In this document: piece by piece, positions 17,157-25,992 of the stretch
Layout: every line of letters starts with the position of its first letter
Numbering within the stretch: position 1 is the first letter of the stretch
Assembly: GCA_016712715.1 (NCBI GenBank)
Contig: JADJQM010000002.1
Coordinates: 496,001 to 560,000, forward strand
Source of the DNA: Rhodospirillaceae bacterium
GTDB taxonomy: Bacteria > Pseudomonadota > Alphaproteobacteria > Dongiales > Dongiaceae
DNA: 64,000 nt
Direction: 5' to 3'
The notes under the pieces: generated by a model
The model's input: only the letters and a program-made list of their open reading frames with translations
Told to the model about the DNA's origin: nothing
The model's database searches: none
Position numbers and translations under genes: made by a program

Positions 17157-19088
17157 ATGCTGACGATCACGCTGCCGGATGGCGCGAAGCGCGAGTTTCC
17201 GGGACCCGTTACGGGTGCCGAGCTTGCCGCCTCCATTGGGCCCGGCCTAGCCAAGGCCGCTCTGGCCATCAAATTCGACGGGAAGGTCCGCGACCTTTCG
17301 ACACTCATCGCGTCGGATGCGAAGGTCGAGATCGTCACCCGAACCCATGCCGATGCGCTGGAGCTGCTGCGCCACGACTGCGCCCATGTGATGGCGGAAG
17401 CGATCCAGGAACTGTTCCCCGGCACGCAGATCACCTTTGGTCCGTCGACCGAGACCGGCTTCTATTACGACTTCTTCCGCAACGAGCCGTTCAGCCCGGA
17501 AGATTTCGCCGCCATCGAGAAGAAGATGAAGGAGATCGTCGATCGCGACGAGGTCATCACGCGCGAAGTGTGGACCCGCGACCAGGCGGTCGAATATTTC
17601 AAGACGATCGGCGAGCGCTTCAAGGCGGAATGGATCGGCGAGATCCCGGCCGATGAGGACATCTCGATCTATCGCCAGGGCAATTGGCTGGACCTCTGTG
17701 TCGGCCCCCACCTGCCCTCTACGGCCAAGCTCGGCAAGGCCTTCAAGCTGATGAAGGTCGCCGGCGCCTATTGGCGCGGTGATGCGAACAACCCGCAGCT
17801 ACAGCGTATTTACGGCACCTGCTGGGCCGATGAGAAGCAGCTCGCCGCCTATCTCCTGCAATTGGAAGAAGCGGAAAAACGCGACCATCGGCGTCTCGGC
17901 CGCGAGATGAACCTGTTCCACCAACAGGAAGAAGCAACGGGCGCCATTTTCTGGCATCCCAAGGGCTGGCGTCTCTACCGGAAGCTTGAGAGCTACATCC
18001 GCCGCCGCCTCGAGATCAACGGCTATGAGGAAGTGAAGACACCGCAGATCCTCGACCGCTCCTTCTGGGAGAAGTCGGGACATTGGGAAAAATTCCGCGA
18101 GGCGATGTTCGTCATTCCCGATGACGAACATCCGGAAAAGCAGCTCGCTTTGAAGCCGATGAACTGCCCGGGCCATGTGCAGATCTTCCGCCAGGGCATC
18201 AAGAGCTATCGCGACTTGCCGATCCGCCTGGCCGAGTTCGGCGCCTGTCATCGCAACGAACCTTCAGGCGCCCTTCACGGCATCATGCGCGTGCGCGCCT
18301 TCACCCAGGACGATGCCCATATCTTCTGCACCGAGGACCAGATCGTCGGCGAGACGAAGGCGTTCTGCGACTTCCTGCTGTCGGTCTACAAGGATTTCGG
18401 CTTCGAGGAAGTCATGGTCAAATTCTCCGACCGGCCGGAAAAGCGGGCCGGGGCGGATGCGACCTGGGACAAGGCGGAAGAAGCCTTGAAGACGGCGACC
18501 ACGGCCGCCGGCCTGACCTTCACGCTCAATCCGGGCGAGGGAGCCTTTTACGGTCCGAAGCTCGAATTCGTGCTGCGCGACACGATCGGCCGCGACTGGC
18601 AATGCGGGACGCTGCAATGTGATTTCGTGCTGCCGGAGCGTCTCGACGCCGCCTATATCGGCGAGGATGGCCAGAAGCACCGACCGGTCATGCTGCACCG
18701 CGCCATCTTCGGGTCACTGGAGCGATTCGTCGGCATCCTGATCGAACATCATGCCGGCAAATTCCCGCTTTGGCTGGCCCCGACACAAGTGGTGGTGTGT
18801 TCGATCGTCTCCGATGTCGAGCCCTATGCCGAGATGCTGACCAGGAAGCTGAAGGCGGCCGGGCTCAGCGTCGAGACCGACTATCGCAACGAGAAGATCA
18901 ATTACAAGGTGCGCGAACACAGTCTGGCCAAGGTTCCGGTCATCATCGCCGTCGGCAAGCGCGATGAGGAGGCCGGCACCGTCGCCATCCGTCGCTTGGG
19001 GGAAGAAGGACAGAAAACCTTTACCGTCGAGGAGGCTGTCGCAGCCCTCGCGGCGGAGGCGAAGTCGCCCCTTGATCGAGTTGCCTAA
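17157..19088 (+). CDS. thrS: Threonine--tRNA ligase
   Basis: 643 residues, matching E. coli ThrRS (642). Domains in order: TGS (about 1-60), the editing domain with the HDCAHVMAEA zinc-type motif, the class II catalytic core (motif 2 RNEPSGALHGIMRVRAF, zinc ligand in MNCPGH), and an anticodon-binding domain beginning WLAPTQVVV. It attaches threonine to tRNA-Thr and edits mischarged serine. It precedes infC, as in many bacteria, but no rpmI-rplT follows. Confidence 0.97.
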   Translation: MLTITLPDGAKREFPGPVTGAELAASIGPGLAKAALAIKFDGKVRDLSTLIASDAKVEIVTRTHADALELLRHDCAHVMAEAIQELFPGTQITFGPSTETGFYYDFFRNEPFSPEDFAAIEKKMKEIVDRDEVITREVWTRDQAVEYFKTIGERFKAEWIGEIPADEDISIYRQGNWLDLCVGPHLPSTAKLGKAFKLMKVAGAYWRGDANNPQLQRIYGTCWADEKQLAAYLLQLEEAEKRDHRRLGREMNLFHQQEEATGAIFWHPKGWRLYRKLESYIRRRLEINGYEEVKTPQILDRSFWEKSGHWEKFREAMFVIPDDEHPEKQLALKPMNCPGHVQIFRQGIKSYRDLPIRLAEFGACHRNEPSGALHGIMRVRAFTQDDAHIFCTEDQIVGETKAFCDFLLSVYKDFGFEEVMVKFSDRPEKRAGADATWDKAEEALKTATTAAGLTFTLNPGEGAFYGPKLEFVLRDTIGRDWQCGTLQCDFVLPERLDAAYIGEDGQKHRPVMLHRAIFGSLERFVGILIEHHAGKFPLWLAPTQVVVCSIVSDVEPYAEMLTRKLKAAGLSVETDYRNEKINYKVREHSLAKVPVIIAVGKRDEEAGTVAIRRLGEEGQKTFTVEEAVAALAAEAKSPLDRVA

Positions 19089-19150
19089 TCGGGTGCCAGA
19101 CGCGCAGCTTGCTCAAATGAGTGTTTGTTTGGCATAATCAGCTTTGACCC

Positions 19151-19178
19151 ACCCGTCGATCGACCCTGATCGGCGGGT
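19151..19178 (+). promoter_or_regulatory. Hairpin in the thrS-infC intergenic region
   Basis: An 11-bp stem (ACCCGTCGATC with GATCGGCGGGT, one G-U pair) around a 6-nt loop. No T-run follows it, so it is not a standard intrinsic terminator; it could be an RNA processing or pausing element for the infC leader. A smaller GCCAA/TTGGC stem at 19218-19232 lies just before the infC ribosome site. Confidence 0.45.
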
Positions 19179-19253
19179 GCATTGCCTTCAGGGCCAGTTT
19201 TGCCCGGAGTATTTTCGGCCAAGTTTTTTGGCAAACCACAACAGGAGAAGACC

Positions 19254-19796
19254 ATAGCTAGGTTCCCGTCCTCAGAAGCAGCGCCCTCCCAAGACAAGGG
19301 CCCCCGCGTCAATCACCAGATCAATGTGCGCGAAGTGCGCCTGGTCAAAGAAGACGGCGAGATGCTCGGCGTCGTATCGACCAGAGATGCGCTCACCATG
19401 GCCGCCGAAGTCGGCCTCGATCTGGTGGAGATTTCACCGACCGCGGTTCCGCCGGTCTGCAAGATTCTCGATTACGGCAAGTTCAAATACGAAGCGCAGA
19501 AGCGCAAGAACGAAGCCAAGAAAAAGCAGAAGGTGATCGAGGTCAAAGAAATCAAGATGCGCCCCGGCATCGACATTCACGATTACGAAGTCAAGATGCG
19601 GGCGATCAAGAGCTTCCTGGAGGAAGGTGACAAGGTGAAGGTCACCATGCGCTTCCGTGGCCGCGAGATGATGCATCAGGAACTGGGCCTCAAGGTCCTC
19701 GACCGCGTCCGCACCGAGCTCGACGAGTTGATCAAGGTGGAATCCCACCCCAAACTCGAAGGCCGCCAGATGATCATGACGATCGCGCCGAAATAG
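19254..19796 (+). CDS. infC: Translation initiation factor IF-3, ATA start codon
   Basis: 180 residues from the ATA at 19254, exactly the E. coli IF3 length. The N-terminal domain begins after NHQINVREVRLVKEDG and the C-terminal domain shows EIKMRPGIDIHDYEVKM and GDKVKVTMRFRGREM. The start is fixed by AGGAG at 19243-19247 with 6-nt spacing; no ATG, GTG or TTG fits at that position. IF3 uses a rare codon (AUU in E. coli) so that it can repress its own translation; ATA would serve the same role here. It ends 7 nt before an intrinsic terminator region. Confidence 0.93.
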   Translation: MARFPSSEAAPSQDKGPRVNHQINVREVRLVKEDGEMLGVVSTRDALTMAAEVGLDLVEISPTAVPPVCKILDYGKFKYEAQKRKNEAKKKQKVIEVKEIKMRPGIDIHDYEVKMRAIKSFLEEGDKVKVTMRFRGREMMHQELGLKVLDRVRTELDELIKVESHPKLEGRQMIMTIAPK

Positions 19797-19837
19797 GGCG
19801 CGACCTGCCGTTCATCATTGCCGTTGAAGGCAATCAG

Positions 19838-19876
19838 CAACGCGCCCTCCCCACCGGAGTGGCGCGTTGTTTCTTT
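19838..19876 (+). terminator. Intrinsic terminator downstream of infC
   Basis: Stem CAACGCGCC (19838-19846) with GGCGCGTTG (19861-19869), extended inside by CTCC/GGAG, then TTTCTTT. This is a strong Rho-independent terminator separating infC from the aldo/keto reductase. Confidence 0.9.
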
Positions 19877-19895
19877 AAGCAAAAAGGACACGCGC

Positions 19896-20882
19896 ATGCT
19901 GCCGACACGCAAGCTGGGACGCCAGGGTCTGGAAGTATCGGCGCTGGGCCTGGGCTGCATGGGGATGAGCCAGTCATATGGCCCGGCCAATGAGCAGGAA
20001 TCGATCGCCGTCATCCACCGCGCCATCGCCGAAGGCTGCACTTTCTTCGACACCGCAGAGGTTTATGGCCCCTATGCCAATGAAGAACTGCTGGGTCGTG
20101 CGCTGAAGGGCCGGCGCGATGAGGTGACGATCGCCACCAAATTCGGCTTCCGCATCGAAAGCGGCAAGATCAACGGGACCGACAGCCGCCCCTCGCATAT
20201 CCGCGAGGCGGTCGATGCATCGCTGACGCGGCTCGGCACCGATCACATCGATCTCCTCTATCAGCACCGCGTCGACAAGGCGATCCCGATCGAGGATGTG
20301 GCCGACACCGTTGCGGGCCTGGTGCAGGCCGGCAAGGTACGCTATTTCGGCCTCTCGGAAGCGGGGGCGAAAACCATCCGCCGGGCACATAAGGTGCATC
20401 CGGTCACCGCCCTGCAGAGCGAATATTCGCTGTGGGAGCGCAATCTCGAAGCCGACATCTTGCCCGTCCTCAAGGAACTCGGCATCGGCCTCGTCCCCTT
20501 CAGCCCGCTGGGGCGCGGCTTCCTCACCGGCACAGCGCAACGCGCCGAAAGCTATGCCGCGGGCGATTTCCGCAAGCTGGATCCGCGTTTCCAGGGCGCC
20601 AATTTCGACGCCAACATGGCGGCCGCGAAACTGGTGCAGGAGATCGCGGCGAAAAAGGGCGTGAAGCCGGGACAACTCGCGCTGGCCTGGCTGCTGGCCA
20701 AGGGCGATTTCATCGTGCCCATCCCCGGCACCAAGCGGCTGAGCTATCTGCTGGAAAACATCGCCGCCGCATCGATTGCGTTGAGTGCCGCGGAACTGGC
20801 GCAGCTTGACGGCGCGCTGGCGCCCGGCAGCATCGCCGGCCCGCGCTATGGCGAGCAGCACATGAACATGCTGGACCGCTGA
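19896..20882 (+). CDS. Aldo/keto reductase
   Basis: 328 residues, a NAD(P)H-dependent TIM-barrel enzyme. The family motifs are GLGCMGMSQSYG at the start, FFDTAEVYGPYANEELLG (catalytic Asp and Tyr) and IATKFGF (catalytic Lys), then LYQHRVD (catalytic His) and the coenzyme segment VPIPGTKR. This pattern is the AKR13/YakC-like branch that reduces a range of aldehydes. The ATG at 19896 follows AAAAGGA (19882-19888). Confidence 0.92.
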   Translation: MLPTRKLGRQGLEVSALGLGCMGMSQSYGPANEQESIAVIHRAIAEGCTFFDTAEVYGPYANEELLGRALKGRRDEVTIATKFGFRIESGKINGTDSRPSHIREAVDASLTRLGTDHIDLLYQHRVDKAIPIEDVADTVAGLVQAGKVRYFGLSEAGAKTIRRAHKVHPVTALQSEYSLWERNLEADILPVLKELGIGLVPFSPLGRGFLTGTAQRAESYAAGDFRKLDPRFQGANFDANMAAAKLVQEIAAKKGVKPGQLALAWLLAKGDFIVPIPGTKRLSYLLENIAAASIALSAAELAQLDGALAPGSIAGPRYGEQHMNMLDR

Positions 20883-20941
20883 TTGCGGCCCAGCCCTATT
20901 CAATCAGCATCGTTCCAATTCGCACGATCCGGGTCGCGCGA

Positions 20942-21160
20942 TCAGGAATGCGCGACTTTGGCGAAACGCGGTTTGGTCGCCGGGGTCGTGCTGCCGGACT
21001 GGATCAGGGCCGCGGCGCCACGGGCGATGTCCGGAATTTCGCTGCGACGCACGCCCATATCTGCGAGTTCGCGGTCGGTATAGAGGCTGAGTTCGTGACG
21101 CACTTCGCCGTAGCGCTGCCAGCGGCGGAGGAAGAGGTCGAGCGACGATAGAAGCTGCAT
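20942..21160 (-). CDS. DUF1127 domain protein
   Basis: 72 residues. The first half carries the DUF1127 pattern (LFLRRWQRYGEVRHEL followed by LYTDRELADMGVRRSEIPDIA), a small basic helical domain found in many alphaproteobacteria and tied to RNA binding and phosphate/carbon metabolism in some. A promoter lies at 21217-21245. It stands alone on its strand. Confidence 0.85.
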   Translation of the reverse strand: MQLLSSLDLFLRRWQRYGEVRHELSLYTDRELADMGVRRSEIPDIARGAAALIQSGSTTPATKPRFAKVAHS

Positions 21161-21216
21161 GTGACGATTCCTTGCGTTGGGATTTTCTTTCAGCAGCCTC
21201 CCAGAACCTGTCCCAA

Positions 21217-21245
21217 CTATAAGTTCGACAATTGCCGCAGTGCAA
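21217..21245 (-). promoter_or_regulatory. Sigma-70-type promoter for the DUF1127 gene
   Basis: On the minus strand, a -35 TTGCAC (21245-21240) and a -10 TTATAG (21222-21217) separated by 17 nt, inside the AT-rich 21161-21374 gap. The predicted start is near 21210, giving a leader of about 50 nt before the ATG at 21160. Confidence 0.6.
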
Positions 21246-21374
21246 TATCATTCTTGCGTACTGTCGTATTTTGTCGGCGCATTTGGCAATATATTATTGA
21301 AATACAATGATAAAAATTCATGCTGACACACTGCGTCGCAGCATTTTGGCCAGCGGAGTCTCAGTTAACCGATT

Positions 21375-22799
21375 TTAAGTTAAGGCGCTTGGCAACCCGA
21401 ATACATCCTGCGGCTGATCGAAACCGCGCACCGGGTAGGATCCGAGGAATTTGAGGCGGGAACCGCATACCGAGGCGAATTGGCGTGACGCCAGCAGCGG
21501 CTGTTCGAGTTGCGGGCACAGGCCCTCAAGCCGGGTGGCGAGATTGACCGCCGGGCCGATCACGGTGAAGTCGAGCCGCGCCTCCTCGCCATGGGCCGCA
21601 CCGATATTGCCGTAGGAGACGGAACCGGCATGGAGCCCGATACCCACCTTGAGCGGTTCCTGACCGGCGGCCATGCGCAATTCATTGAGTTCGCGCAAGC
21701 CGTCGAGGGCGCCCACCGCGGCGTCGAGCGCCACACTGATCTTGGCATCGCGGTCGAGATCGTCATTCATCGGGAAGATGGCCAGCATGGCATCGCCGAT
21801 GAACTTCAGGATCTCGCCACCGCGTTCCACAACGGGCTTGGCTATGGTGTCGAAATAGTCGTTGAGCGTCGCAATGACGAGATCGCGCGGCAACTCGTTC
21901 GACATCCTGGTGAAGTTCCGGAGGTCGCAATACCAGATGGCGGCGGCCATGGTGCGCGCATCACCGCGCTGAATCTGACCCGACAGCACCGCATCGCCCG
22001 GCCCCTGGCCGAGATACACATGCATCAGCGAACGCGCGATATAGGCCCACTCACGGGCTTCGATCACCAACGACAACAGCGGAATGAGGGTGCGGAACGC
22101 CTCGACCTGGGCGTCCTGAAAGCCGTCGACCGCATCGGTCGTGATCGAGACCGAGGAACGCACGCCGCCAGGCAGCCGAATGGCGAAGATCGCGTAATCG
22201 GTGGCACCGGCCTTCTTCATGTCTTCAAGAATGGGGAAGTCGAAGCGCGCATCCGGCCCGGTCAGGCGCCGGCGAATCTCCGGCTCGTCGCCTTGATAGA
22301 GAACGCGCAGGGGCGAGCTCAGGAACTCCTGGCTGGAGAGCACGGCATGGTCGCGCGCCACGCGCTTGGCAACCTTGTCGCCGCGCCCCCAGGCATAGCC
22401 GATGGCGGCGATCTGCGGATGCAGCGTGCGGACCGAGACGAAGAAGCGCAGCAGCGGGAAGCCATGCTCGGTCAAACGCAGCGCCAGATCGGTGACGAAT
22501 TCACCGAGATCGGCGATCAGCCTTCCCTCGTCCAGCAACCAGCGGAAGGCCGCCTCGACCGCGGGACAGCCAAGACAGGCCTCGCCAGCCATGGCCCGCG
22601 CCATCAGCGGGACAAGCGAGGGGGCCGTGATGGCGGGGTCGAGATGGGGCGCCTGCCGCCGCGCCTTCGCATCTGCGCGTAGTGCAGGGCTGATTTGGGC
22701 GGGCTGCATGCCGGAGAGGTGCCCTGTGCCAAGACGGGGCATGCCGTCGCTTAGATCGTCTTCGTTGGCGGCGGGTTGCGATTGCGGTGCTGTGGCCAT
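21375..22799 (-). CDS. Adenylate/guanylate cyclase domain protein
   Basis: 474 residues. An N-terminal region of about 270 residues without membrane helices has a proposed sensory role. A class III cyclase domain follows: metal-binding Asp292 (WYCDLRNFT) and Asp336 (KFIGDAML), the purine-recognition Lys332, and FTVIGPAVNLATRLE with the transition-state Asn and Arg. The catalytic set is complete, and Lys332 favours ATP. The product is probably cAMP. It has no operon partner. Confidence 0.88.
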   Translation of the reverse strand: MATAPQSQPAANEDDLSDGMPRLGTGHLSGMQPAQISPALRADAKARRQAPHLDPAITAPSLVPLMARAMAGEACLGCPAVEAAFRWLLDEGRLIADLGEFVTDLALRLTEHGFPLLRFFVSVRTLHPQIAAIGYAWGRGDKVAKRVARDHAVLSSQEFLSSPLRVLYQGDEPEIRRRLTGPDARFDFPILEDMKKAGATDYAIFAIRLPGGVRSSVSITTDAVDGFQDAQVEAFRTLIPLLSLVIEAREWAYIARSLMHVYLGQGPGDAVLSGQIQRGDARTMAAAIWYCDLRNFTRMSNELPRDLVIATLNDYFDTIAKPVVERGGEILKFIGDAMLAIFPMNDDLDRDAKISVALDAAVGALDGLRELNELRMAAGQEPLKVGIGLHAGSVSYGNIGAAHGEEARLDFTVIGPAVNLATRLEGLCPQLEQPLLASRQFASVCGSRLKFLGSYPVRGFDQPQDVFGLPSALT

Positions 22800-23029
22800 T
22801 ACTGAGCCTTATTTGAGTTCGCGTGGGCGGTATATGGGAACCCGGTTTCCAGGCTCAAATACCTTTTTATCGTGGTCCTTTAGCCCCCCGCTCTAAGCCC
22901 CAGATTTCATAGGGCCAAAATAAGGGTTGAAGGTGCGCCATCCCGCGCTAACTTGCATGCTATAAGAGCGTGGAACGCCGATTTGGGCTTCCGACTCATC
23001 CAGCAGCAGCATCTTAGCGGAGATCCGCC

Positions 23030-23593
23030 ATGTTCATCCAGACCGAAGAGACGCCGAACCCGGCGACGCTCAAATTTCTGCCGGGCCGCGCGGTCATGGC
23101 GGAAGGTACTGCGGATTTCGCCCGCATCGAGGGCGCCGAGCGCTCACCGCTCGCCCTGCGCCTGTTCGGCGTCGATGGCGTGCGCCGGATCTTCCTCGGC
23201 AGCGATTTCGTGACGGTGACCAAGGCGGACGAGAAGGATTGGGCGCTGCTGAAGCCGGCCCTCCTCGGCGTGATCATGGAGCATTTCACCACCAACCAGC
23301 CGGTCATGCTGGATGCCATGTCGGATGGGGTTGCCGCCGCCCCGGCCGAGGGCAGCGAGGATGACGACGAGATCGTCATCCAGATCAAGGAACTGCTCGA
23401 GACCCGCGTGCGGCCCGCCGTGGCGCAGGATGGCGGCGACATCGTGTTCCATTCCTTCGAAGATGGCGTGGTCTATCTGCATATGCAGGGCTCGTGCTCG
23501 GGCTGCCCGAGTTCGACCGCCACGCTGAAGATGGGCATTGAGAACATGCTGCGGCATTATGTGCCGGAAGTGCTCGAAGTCCGGCCGGTCTGA
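23030..23593 (+). CDS. NifU family iron-sulfur scaffold/carrier (Nfu)
   Basis: 187 residues. The N-terminal Nfu domain (FIQTEETPNPATLKFLPG) is joined by an acidic linker to the NifU C-terminal domain, which holds Cys156 and Cys159 in GSCSGCPSS. Nfu proteins carry [4Fe-4S] clusters to target enzymes. It is monocistronic, ending in an intrinsic terminator at 23618. Confidence 0.93.
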   Translation: MFIQTEETPNPATLKFLPGRAVMAEGTADFARIEGAERSPLALRLFGVDGVRRIFLGSDFVTVTKADEKDWALLKPALLGVIMEHFTTNQPVMLDAMSDGVAAAPAEGSEDDDEIVIQIKELLETRVRPAVAQDGGDIVFHSFEDGVVYLHMQGSCSGCPSSTATLKMGIENMLRHYVPEVLEVRPV

Positions 23594-23617
23594 GACCTGC
23601 ACGGTAAGTTGCCGACA

Positions 23618-23646
23618 GGGGCGCCGAACCAAGGCGCCCCTTTTCA
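23618..23646 (+). terminator. Intrinsic terminator after nfu
   Basis: GGGGCGCC (23618-23625) and GGCGCCCC (23633-23640) form a perfect 8-bp stem with a 7-nt loop, followed by TTTT. Confidence 0.88.
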
Positions 23647-23678
23647 TTTCCGCCGCTCCCCTCGCCTGGATTCCTCGG

Positions 23679-24278
23679 ATGACCGATATGCTCCCAGCCC
23701 TTGATGACGCTGCCCTCGACCTCATTTTCCGAGAGGCGCGCACGCATTCAAAATGGCTGGACAAGCCGGTGCCCGATTCTCTGCTGCAACAGGCCTATGA
23801 ACTTGCGCGCATGGGACCGACCAGCGGCAATTGCCAGCCTTTGCGCATCCTGTTCGTGCGCGGCGCTGAGGCGAAGAAGAAGTTCGAACCCTGCCTCTCG
23901 GACGGCAACCGCGCCAAGACCATGGCGGCGCCCGCGACCGCGATCTTCGCCATGGACATGGAATTCTACGAGTTGATGCCGCGCCTGTTCCATGATCCCA
24001 CAGCGCGCTCCTGGTTCGCCGGCAAGCCTGCCGCCATCGAGGAGACCGCCATCCGCAACAGCACGCTGCAGGCGGCCTATTTCATGCTGGCGGCCCGGTC
24101 GCTGGGCCTCGATTGCGGACCGATGTCCGGCTTCGACAAGAAGATGGTCGACGAGGCCTTCTTTGCCGGCACGACCTGGCGCTCGAACTTCATCTGCAAT
24201 ATCGGCTATGGCGACAAAACGGCCCTGCATCCGCGCAACCCGCGCCTCGCCTTCGATGAGGCCTGCCGCATCGCCTGA
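23679..24278 (+). CDS. RutE-like nitroreductase (malonic semialdehyde reductase family)
   Basis: 199 residues, an FMN-dependent nitroreductase fold. The pattern DAALDLIFREARTHSKWLDK, then MGPTSGNCQPLRILFV (FMN-binding), and the closing CNIGYGDKTALHPRNPRL match the RutE/HadB group. RutE reduces malonic semialdehyde in pyrimidine breakdown, but no other rut gene is in the window, so the substrate is open. The ATG at 23679 begins MTDMLPALDD. Confidence 0.85.
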   Translation: MTDMLPALDDAALDLIFREARTHSKWLDKPVPDSLLQQAYELARMGPTSGNCQPLRILFVRGAEAKKKFEPCLSDGNRAKTMAAPATAIFAMDMEFYELMPRLFHDPTARSWFAGKPAAIEETAIRNSTLQAAYFMLAARSLGLDCGPMSGFDKKMVDEAFFAGTTWRSNFICNIGYGDKTALHPRNPRLAFDEACRIA

Positions 24279-24394
24279 GATGCTGCCTGGCATGTCGGGA
24301 CGTGACTTCCGCCTCGGGCCGCTTGTATGCTCCGGGCTGTTGTAGCTGTAGACCGTGCGCCAACAATGTCCTTCGGCAAATCAGGAAATTGACG

Positions 24395-25960
24395 ATGTCG
24401 CTGACCGCCCGCCTTGATCGGGTTCTCCAATCCCTGCCGCAAACCTATGCCGGCCCCGGCGGCGCCGTGGCCGTGCTGAAGGACGGCAAGGCGATCGTCC
24501 GTCATGCCTGGGGCTGGGCCAATGCCGAACGGCGGCTTCCCTTCACGCCGCAGAGCCTGTTCCGGATCTGCTCGATCACCAAGCAATTCACCTGCGGCCT
24601 CGTGCTGGATGCCTTTCCCGACCCATCGGTGCTGGATGCCGATGTAAAAGCGCGCCTGCCATTGCTCAAGGACAAGGCGCCGACGGCGCTTCATCTCTGC
24701 CACAACCAATCCGGCCTGCAGGATTACTGGGCGGTGGCGATGCTGCACGGCGCGCTCGCGGAAACGCCTTTCGGCAATCGCGAAGCAGCACGGCTCATTG
24801 GCGCAACACGATCGCTGCAATTTGCGCCCGGCACGCGCTATTCCTATGCCAACCAGAATTTCCGCATTCTCTCGGATATCCTTGAGGCAAGGGCCGGGCG
24901 CAGCTATGCCGAGCTGGTGCGCGCCGGCATCTTCGCACCGGCCGGGATGAACACCGCCTTCATCGCCGCAGATACGCGGGCGATGCCAGACGGTTCCGAG
25001 GGCTATGAAGGCACGGTGGCGAGTGGCTTCCGGCCCGCCGCCAACGGCATGTTCTGGGCCGGCGGCGATGCGTCGATCGGCGCCAGCCTCGACGACATGA
25101 TCGCCTATGAGGCCTGGATCGATTCCACGCGCGACGATGCGGGCGGCCTGTACAGGCGCCTGTCGGTGCCGGTGACATTCAGCGACGGTGCCGTGGCGTC
25201 CTATGGCTTCGGCCTGGCGCGGGACACGCTGTTCGGGCGGGCGATCACCCGCCATGGCGGTGCCTTGCGCGGCTGGCGCAGCAAGCGGCTTCACATGGCG
25301 TCCGAGCGGCTCTCGGTCGTCGTGCTGTTCAACCACAATGCCAGCCCCGGTGATGCGGCCGAGGAGCTGGTGGCGGCCGTGCTTGGAATCGACCAGCCGA
25401 AAGGCGCCGGCGATCTGCCGGCACCGGATTGGTTGGGCACCTATATCGAGCCGGAAACCGGCCTCGCCGTCCGCCTCGGCAAGTCGGGTCCAGGAACCGT
25501 GTTGATGCGCTATGGCACGGGTCCGGACGAACTCACGCTCCAGGCCGATGGCTCGGCCGTGCAGCCTGATTCGGGCGTGCGGCTGCGAACAGGCAAGGAT
25601 GGTTTGTGGCTCGAGCGGCCGCAGGACAACCAGACCTCCCGGCTGATCCCCGGCTACGGTCCCGCCCTGCCCGATATTGCGGGTCGCTATCACTGCGCGG
25701 ATCTCGGGGCAGAGCTCAGCATTGCGGGTGCCGGGAGCGCATTCTATGCGGCCTGCTCAGGCCTGCTGGGAGATGGGCGCATGGAACTGCTGGAGCCGAT
25801 CGGAAAGGACCTCTGGGTCATGCCCTGCCCGCGCGGTGTTGATCACTTTCCACCCGGCGACTGGACCCTGGCCTTTGCCCGCGATGGGGCGAACCGCATC
25901 ACCGGCATTCAGCTTGGCTGCTGGCTGGCGAGGCGCTTTGCCTATACGCGCGCGGCGTGA
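24395..25960 (+). CDS. dap: D-aminopeptidase (serine hydrolase, family S12)
   Basis: 521 residues, matching the Ochrobactrum D-aminopeptidase (about 520). The penicillin-binding-protein-like domain has the nucleophile SITK (Ser60, Lys63), the tyrosine motif YSYANQN, and HGG (ITRHGGALRG). The C-terminal part forms beta-barrel domains. It removes D-amino acids from the N-terminus of peptides. The start has AGGAA at 24383. The 2OG oxygenase and the VanX-like dipeptidase follow, suggesting D-amino-acid peptide turnover. Confidence 0.82.
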   Translation: MSLTARLDRVLQSLPQTYAGPGGAVAVLKDGKAIVRHAWGWANAERRLPFTPQSLFRICSITKQFTCGLVLDAFPDPSVLDADVKARLPLLKDKAPTALHLCHNQSGLQDYWAVAMLHGALAETPFGNREAARLIGATRSLQFAPGTRYSYANQNFRILSDILEARAGRSYAELVRAGIFAPAGMNTAFIAADTRAMPDGSEGYEGTVASGFRPAANGMFWAGGDASIGASLDDMIAYEAWIDSTRDDAGGLYRRLSVPVTFSDGAVASYGFGLARDTLFGRAITRHGGALRGWRSKRLHMASERLSVVVLFNHNASPGDAAEELVAAVLGIDQPKGAGDLPAPDWLGTYIEPETGLAVRLGKSGPGTVLMRYGTGPDELTLQADGSAVQPDSGVRLRTGKDGLWLERPQDNQTSRLIPGYGPALPDIAGRYHCADLGAELSIAGAGSAFYAACSGLLGDGRMELLEPIGKDLWVMPCPRGVDHFPPGDWTLAFARDGANRITGIQLGCWLARRFAYTRAA

Positions 25961-25992
25961 GGTGCCAATAGCCTGACCTGGGGGTTGAGAGC

